In this document: positions 32,410 to 36,425 of the stretch, in pieces
Layout of the letters: the number at the start of each line of letters is the position of its first letter
Numbering within the stretch: position 1 is the stretch's first letter
Assembly (NCBI GenBank): GCA_963205015.1
Contig: CAUJKI010000306.1
Span: forward strand, 1 to 36,425
Source of the DNA: Pseudomonadota bacterium
GTDB taxonomy: Bacteria; Pseudomonadota; Alphaproteobacteria; Rhizobiales; Hyphomicrobiaceae
DNA length: 36,425 nt
Reading direction: 5' to 3'
The notes under the pieces: model-generated
Told to the model about the DNA's origin: nothing
The model's database searches: none
The model's input: the letters and a program-made list of their open reading frames with translations, nothing else
Made by a program: the position numbers and the translations under genes

Positions 32410-33309
32410 ATGTCAAAGGAATTCACGCCGCGCGGGATCTACACGGCGATCGTCACACCCTTTACCGCGGCGGACAAACTCGACGAGCCGAGCTTTCGCA
32501 GGTTGATCGACTTTCAGATTGCCGAAGGCGCAGCCGGCCTGCTCGTCATCGGCGGCAGCGGCGAGTTTGTCAGTCTCACTCCGGCTGAGCGTCGCCGCGC
32601 AGTCGAGGTTGCCATCGATCAGACAGCCGGACGCATTCCGGTCATCGTTGGCGCACTGGCGCCTGGAACGAAGGAAGTGCAAGAGACCGTACGGCACGCA
32701 GCCACTGCCGGCGCCAGCGCGGTGTTGGTTCTTCCAGCCTACTACATAAAGCCCAGCGCCGCCGGCATCCAGGAACACTACGCGCGTGTGGCTGACACCG
32801 CATCTATTCCCATCGTCGCGTATAACAATGCCGGCCGGACCGGCGTCACATTGGACGTCCCCATTCTGGAGAAGCTCGCCACTATTCCCAATATCGTCGC
32901 GCTGAAGGAATGCGAGCGGGACGTGGCCGTGATCTCCTCCAAGATCAGCGCAGTCGGCGACCGGATTGCGATTATGTCGGGCGACGACGATCTCGGCTTG
33001 CCCTCGTTCTTGCTGGGCTGCCCCGGCGGCATCTTCACGACAGCGAACCTGGTGCCGGCCTTCCACCGCGGCCTGTTCGAAGCGGCCGTGAGTGGCAATG
33101 TGGCGTTGGCGCGCAAGGCGCACTACACGATATTGCCGCTGATCGAGGCGCTCTATACCGCCAACCACCCAAGCCCGCTGAAGGATGCCATGGAGTTGAT
33201 CGGGCAGCCCGTCGGCCGCGGCCGCTCGCCGCTGCAGCGCGGAAATGCCGATAACCTGAAGCGCGCGGAGGCCGCGCTGAAAAAGATTGCTGCAGTCTCA
33301 TTCAAATGA
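32410..33309 (+). CDS. DapA/N-acetylneuraminate lyase family aldolase
   Basis: A 299-residue Schiff-base class I aldolase of the dihydrodipicolinate synthase family. The motifs are GIYTAIVTPFTAADKLDEPSF, GGSGEF at 48-53 (GTTGE in true DapA), VLPAYYIKP, Tyr138 in YNNAGRTG and the Schiff-base Lys166 in ALKECE. The changes at GTTGE and YNVP indicate a catabolic member rather than lysine biosynthesis. Likely substrates are 2-oxo acids or pyruvate-releasing aldols. The start is at MSKEFTPRG; a longer frame from 32362 has no ribosome site. It is divergent from dctP and shares its operator. Confidence 0.9.
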   Translation: MSKEFTPRGIYTAIVTPFTAADKLDEPSFRRLIDFQIAEGAAGLLVIGGSGEFVSLTPAERRRAVEVAIDQTAGRIPVIVGALAPGTKEVQETVRHAATAGASAVLVLPAYYIKPSAAGIQEHYARVADTASIPIVAYNNAGRTGVTLDVPILEKLATIPNIVALKECERDVAVISSKISAVGDRIAIMSGDDDLGLPSFLLGCPGGIFTTANLVPAFHRGLFEAAVSGNVALARKAHYTILPLIEALYTANHPSPLKDAMELIGQPVGRGRSPLQRGNADNLKRAEAALKKIAAVSFK

Positions 33310-33548
33310 GAACGATCTGCCGCTGTATTGAGAACTAACTCCTGCGGCGGTACGGCAAGGGTAGCCTCCTCGGGCACTCATTGATAGCGCCCGATGTCGA
33401 CCTTTCGCCGCCCGCCGCAGAGCAACGTACGTTACCGCCCTCAATTTATCATTGCCCAGCAATGATCCTCTCACCTTGACTCTGCTCAAGGTTTCTTATT
33501 GCCATTGCTGCGATCCTCTTCGGCGATAGCTCGCGAGAGGATTGATCG

Positions 33549-35009
33549 ATGACAATATCGAATGAAGGGCGACTCCCTGCGTCAGGAGAAACGCAGCCTC
33601 TTCCGTCATGGGGGCGGCAAACCTGGGGGCTGCTCGCCGCCCTTGCGGTGATGGCGGCGCTTCTGCTCGTGCCGACGCCGGAAGGCCTGCCCGTGGCCGG
33701 TCATCGTATGCTGGCGGTGCTCGCTTTCGCCGTCATCGTCTGGATGACGGAAGCGCTCGACTATGCCGTCTCTGCCGTGGTTATCGCGGCCTTGATGGCC
33801 TTCCTGCTCGGTCTCTCGCCCAATCCAGCGAATCCACAAACGCTGATGGGCACGAGCGCCGGCCTCGGCTTGGCCTTCAGTGGATTCGCCAATACGGCGC
33901 TGGCGCTGGTGGCGGCGGCGCTTTTCCTCGCTGCGGCCATGACGGCGACCGGCCTCGACAAGCGCATCGCCCTCGTCGTCCTCTCGCGTGTCGGCACCGA
34001 GACGCGCCAGGTAGTGATGGGTGCGATCCTCGTCGGATTCATCATGGCCTTTCTCGTGCCCTCGACGACGGCGCGCGTCGCATGCCTGGTGCCCATCATG
34101 CTCGGCATCATTGCCGCTTTCGGTGTCGACAAGAAAGGCGCCTTCGCGGGGATGCTGATGATTACGACGGTCCAGACAGCGAGCATCTGGAATGTCGGCA
34201 TCAAGACGGCCGCCGCGCAGAACATGGTCGCAGTCGGCTTCATGGAACGCACGCTGCACCAGACCATCACATGGCTCGAATGGCTTATTGCCGCTGCTCC
34301 CTTTGCGGTGGTCATGTCGATCGCTCTGTATTTTGTGATGGCCTGGATGATGCCACCTGAGGTGCGGGAAGTGCCAGGTGGCCGCGAAGCGATCGGCAAG
34401 GCGCTGCGCGACCTCGGTCCCATGAAGCGCTCCGAAAAGAAGTTGCTCGCGATCTCGCTTGCGCTGCTCGGTTTCTGGTCCACGGAAGGCGTGCTGCATC
34501 GCTTCGATACATCCTCCACGACCGTCGCCGCTGTGGCGCTGATGTTCCTGCCGGGTATCGGCATCATGACCTGGAAGGACGCCCAGCCGCGGATTCCGTG
34601 GGGCACGATCGTCCTGTTTGGTATCGGGATCAGTCTCGGGACGGCGCTGCTTCAGACGCGAGGAGCAACGTGGCTCGCCGATATCGTGGTTGCCGAGTTC
34701 GGCCTCAAGAATGCCACTGCGTTTTTCATTCTGGGTGTGATGAGTCTCTTTCTCATTGTTATCCACCTCGGCTTCGCCAGCGCGACGGCGCTCGCCTCTG
34801 CCATGATTCCGATCATCATTGCCGTGCTTCAAAGTGTGGCAACGCCCGGCATGAACATCGTCGGCATGACGATGTTGCTTCAGTTCGTCGTGAGCTTTGG
34901 ATTCATACTCGTCGTCAATGCACCGCAGAACATGGTCGCCTACGGCACGGAAACATTCGAAGCGAAGGATTTCATACGTACCGGCCTCGTGCTGAGCATT
35001 CTCGCCTAG
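33549..35009 (+). CDS. SLC13/DASS-type anion:sodium symporter, interrupted near the C-terminus
   Basis: A 486-residue polytopic membrane protein of the divalent anion:sodium symporter family. It shows GHRMLAVLAFAVIVWMTEALDYAVSAVVIAALMAFLLG, FANTALALVAAALFLAAAMTATGLDKRIAL, LVPSTTARVACLVPIMLGI (the SNT-like loop is here PSTTAR) and the second-half loop LGFASATALASAMIPIIIAVL followed by NAPQNMVAYGTETFEAKDFIRTGLVLSILA. Translation stops at TAG 35007. The same frame continues for 17 codons as a hydrophobic, family-like end, so the gene looks truncated by a nonsense change in its last helix. AGAGG lies nine bases before the ATG. The substrate is unknown; it is co-oriented with the aldolase gene 239 bases upstream. 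Confidence 0.88.
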   Translation: MTISNEGRLPASGETQPLPSWGRQTWGLLAALAVMAALLLVPTPEGLPVAGHRMLAVLAFAVIVWMTEALDYAVSAVVIAALMAFLLGLSPNPANPQTLMGTSAGLGLAFSGFANTALALVAAALFLAAAMTATGLDKRIALVVLSRVGTETRQVVMGAILVGFIMAFLVPSTTARVACLVPIMLGIIAAFGVDKKGAFAGMLMITTVQTASIWNVGIKTAAAQNMVAVGFMERTLHQTITWLEWLIAAAPFAVVMSIALYFVMAWMMPPEVREVPGGREAIGKALRDLGPMKRSEKKLLAISLALLGFWSTEGVLHRFDTSSTTVAAVALMFLPGIGIMTWKDAQPRIPWGTIVLFGIGISLGTALLQTRGATWLADIVVAEFGLKNATAFFILGVMSLFLIVIHLGFASATALASAMIPIIIAVLQSVATPGMNIVGMTMLLQFVVSFGFILVVNAPQNMVAYGTETFEAKDFIRTGLVLSILA

Positions 35010-35063
35010 GCGCTCGTAATGCTGCTGGCTGCGACGTATTGGCGTTGGCTCGGATATGTCTGA
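35007..35063 (+). pseudogene. In-frame amber codon and detached C-terminal tail of the SLC13-type transporter
   Basis: After TAG (35007-35009) the reading frame encodes ALVMLLAATYWRWLGYV and then TGA at 35061-35063. This is the end expected of the family: a hydrophobic helix closing with (Y/P)W-x-x-LG. The preceding residues SILA run smoothly into it if TAG replaced a sense codon such as TAC or TAT. The loss of about half a transmembrane helix could disable or mildly alter the protein. It may also be a sequencing error. Confidence 0.75.
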
Positions 35064-35104
35064 TAGGCCGCACCCGCGATCAAAGAGATGTAGAAGAAAA
35101 TCTT

Positions 35105-35242
35105 ATGTCCAAGATGCAAACCGCACTGGGCGTGCTCAAGGTGGCCATCAGGCCGCGCCGAGCCTATTCTTCCGGTACTGACCGCTCGGGCCTGGCCGCC
35201 GCGCGCACGAGACTACGGGCTACATCGAGAGATCTCGGATGA
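35105..35242 (+). CDS. Hypothetical 45-aa protein
   Basis: A small ORF beginning MSKMQTALGVLKVAIRPRR and ending in RATSRDLG, with a purine-rich AGAAGAAAA upstream of its ATG. Its stop overlaps the start of the membrane fusion protein gene (ATGA). The product is strongly basic, with eight Arg and two Lys in 45 residues, and is not recognised. It could be a coupled small protein, a leader, or the shortened end of a lost gene. Confidence 0.35.
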   Translation: MSKMQTALGVLKVAIRPRRAYSSGTDRSGLAAARTRLRATSRDLG

Positions 35243-36312
35243 AGATTGGCTTTGCATCACACCGCACCTCCATCGCCATTGCCGCTATCATACTGGCAGT
35301 CGCGTATCTCGCGTGGGGACGTTTCTCAGGCAGCGGCCTCCCTGCCGGCATCGCCAGCGGTAACGGCCGCATTGAGGCCGTCGAGATCGATGTGGCAGCC
35401 AAGGCGGCCGGGCGAATCAAAGAGATCCTGGTCAACGAGGGTGATTTCGTCGAGGCAGGGCAGGTGCTCGCCCGCATGGATACCGATCAACTCGAGGCTC
35501 AGCGCCGACAAGCGGAGGCGCAGTTGAAGCGCGCAAGGATCGGCATCGATACGGCCCGCAGTCTTGTCACGCAACGCGAGGCAGAGCGCACTGCCGCAGG
35601 AGCCGTCATCGCACAACGCAAAGCCCAGCTCGATGCAGCTCAGCGCAAGCTAGCGCGATCCGAGGAGCTGGCACGGCGCGAGACGGTCTCCCAGCAGGTG
35701 CTCGATGACGACCGGGCTGCAGAACAAGGTGCACGCGCAGCCGTTGCTGCCGCTGAAGCGCAACTTGCCGCGTCGGAAGCGGCAATCGGCTCGGCAAAGG
35801 CACTGGTCGTCGATGCCGAGGCTGCCGTGGATGCCGCGCAGGCCGCAATCGAGAGCATCACCACGGACATCAATGACAGCAGGTTGAAATCGCCACGTGC
35901 TGGGCGCGTACAGTATCGCGTCGCTCAGCCGGGAGAAGTTCTGTCTGGAGGCGGCCGCGTGCTCAACCTCGTCGATCTCGAGGACGTGCACATGACCTTT
36001 TTTCTGCCGACCGCGCAGGCCGGCCGCATAGCCATCGGCGCCGAAGCGCGGATCGTCCTCGATGCCGCGCCTGAGTACGCCATTCCCGCCAAGATCAGCT
36101 TTGTCGCCAACGTCGCACAGTTCACGCCCAAGACGGTGGAGACGGAGGAAGAGCGTCAGAAACTCATGTTCCGGATCAAGGCGCAGATCTCACCGGAGCT
36201 GCTGAAGAAGTACATTCAGCACGTCAAAACCGGCCTGCCAGGCATCGCCTATGTCCGGCTGTCGCCCGACGCCGCGTGGCCCGCAAAGCTGCCGGCAAAG
36301 CCCCTGCAATGA
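35239..36312 (+). CDS. HlyD/YhiI-like membrane fusion protein
   Basis: A 357-residue periplasmic adaptor anchored by one N-terminal helix (TSIAIAAIILAVAYLAW). The lipoyl/barrel-sandwich half-motifs are GNGRIEAVEIDVAAKAAGRIKEILVNEGDFVEAGQVLARMD and SPRAGRVQYRVAQPGEVLSGGGRVLNLVDLEDV. Between them lies a long Ala/Gln/Glu-rich coiled-coil hairpin (about residues 85-215). The C-terminal FTPKTVETEEERQKLMFRIKAQI...VKTGLPGIAYVRL is characteristic of the YhiI subgroup paired with RbbA-type ATPases. It likely links an inner-membrane ABC exporter to the periplasm or an outer-membrane channel. It overlaps the next gene by four bases (ATGA). Confidence 0.92.
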   Translation: MKIGFASHRTSIAIAAIILAVAYLAWGRFSGSGLPAGIASGNGRIEAVEIDVAAKAAGRIKEILVNEGDFVEAGQVLARMDTDQLEAQRRQAEAQLKRARIGIDTARSLVTQREAERTAAGAVIAQRKAQLDAAQRKLARSEELARRETVSQQVLDDDRAAEQGARAAVAAAEAQLAASEAAIGSAKALVVDAEAAVDAAQAAIESITTDINDSRLKSPRAGRVQYRVAQPGEVLSGGGRVLNLVDLEDVHMTFFLPTAQAGRIAIGAEARIVLDAAPEYAIPAKISFVANVAQFTPKTVETEEERQKLMFRIKAQISPELLKKYIQHVKTGLPGIAYVRLSPDAAWPAKLPAKPLQ

Positions 36313-36425
36313 GCACGATGTCACTCCCGGCGGATCGCGGTTGGGCACCTGTCGTCCGGATCGAGAATGTCAGTCTGTCGTACGGCAGGACGCGCGCGCT
36401 GGACGCGGTCACGCTTGATCTTCCC
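36309..36425 (+). CDS. ABC transporter ATP-binding protein, RbbA-like, N-terminal fragment
   Basis: Only 39 codons lie in the window. The residues VVRIENVSLSYGRTRALDAVTLDLP form the first strands and A-loop Tyr of an ABC ATPase, before Walker A. The context (YhiI-like adaptor directly upstream, ATGA coupling) suggests the fused ATPase-permease RbbA/YhiH type, but a simple DrrA/CcmA-type ATPase is possible. The rest lies beyond the window. Confidence 0.8.
   Translation, partial: MSTMSLPADRGWAPVVRIENVSLSYGRTRALDAVTLDLP

Noticed and set aside
33606-34832. A 408-codon minus-strand frame opposite the SLC13-type gene
   Set aside because: The composition is extreme (His, Arg, Asp, Gln) with no hydrophobic core; it mirrors the membrane protein on the other strand.
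35007-35009. TAG read as pyrrolysine or programmed recoding
   Set aside because: No pyrrolysine machinery is known to be linked to this family or visible here; simple nonsense mutation or error is more economical.
1-36425. CRISPR array, tRNA or rRNA genes, transposon ends, phage attachment sites
   Set aside because: No regularly spaced repeats, cloverleaf-type sequence, transposase frame or long terminal inverted repeats were seen.

Overview
This 36.4 kb window is a dense block of bacterial catabolism and transport genes. It has no rRNA, tRNA, CRISPR array, phage gene or insertion sequence that I can recognise. High G+C, strong Shine-Dalgarno sites, many overlapping stop/start pairs (TAATG, ATGA) and the mix of importer families point to a metabolically versatile proteobacterium. 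An alphaproteobacterium (Hyphomicrobiales/Bradyrhizobium-like) is my best guess, but no phylogenetic marker is present and a betaproteobacterium is not excluded.

The window divides into modules, each pairing a transporter with enzymes and usually a regulator. (A) 1-7995: a minus-strand operon with a TIM-barrel protein of the Tm-1 C-terminal type, an SDR dehydrogenase, a complete branched-chain-type ABC importer and the start of a Tm-1-like/UPF0261 protein; an AraC regulator and a small ABM-fold protein diverge from it. (B) 8208-15632: a LysR regulator with a tiny coupled leader ORF, then a minus-strand operon of two metallo-beta-lactamase-fold proteins with damaged metal sites, a NitT/TauT-type ABC importer and an erythromycin-esterase-family hydrolase. 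(C) 15633-23403: a tripartite tricarboxylate transporter (TctCBA), a LigI-like amidohydrolase and an IclR regulator on the minus strand, divergent from a dienelactone hydrolase and two tandem 2-oxopent-4-enoate-hydratase-type proteins. This looks like a ring-cleavage or lactone catabolic route. (D) 23513-33309: hydantoinase/oxoprolinase subunits B and A, an Ldh2-type dehydrogenase, a GntR regulator, a TRAP transporter (DctM, DctQ, DctP) and a divergent DapA/NAL-family aldolase. (E) 33549-36425: an SLC13-type anion transporter interrupted by an amber codon close to its C-terminus, a 45-aa ORF, and a YhiI-like membrane fusion protein followed by the start of an RbbA-like ABC ATPase.

The best regulatory signals were found by reading intergenic DNA. 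A nearly identical 18-bp AT-rich palindrome occurs at 28412-28429 and 32259-32276. At both places it covers the -10 element of good sigma70-type promoters, and at 32259 of two divergent ones. It lies upstream of the dehydrogenase-hyuAB operon and between dctPQM-gntR and the aldolase gene, so it is a strong candidate operator of the GntR protein and defines a three-operon regulon. A TTCC-N7-GGAA pair at 18872 and 20924 is the corresponding candidate for IclR.

All functions are read from motifs and family resemblance. Substrates are not determined.
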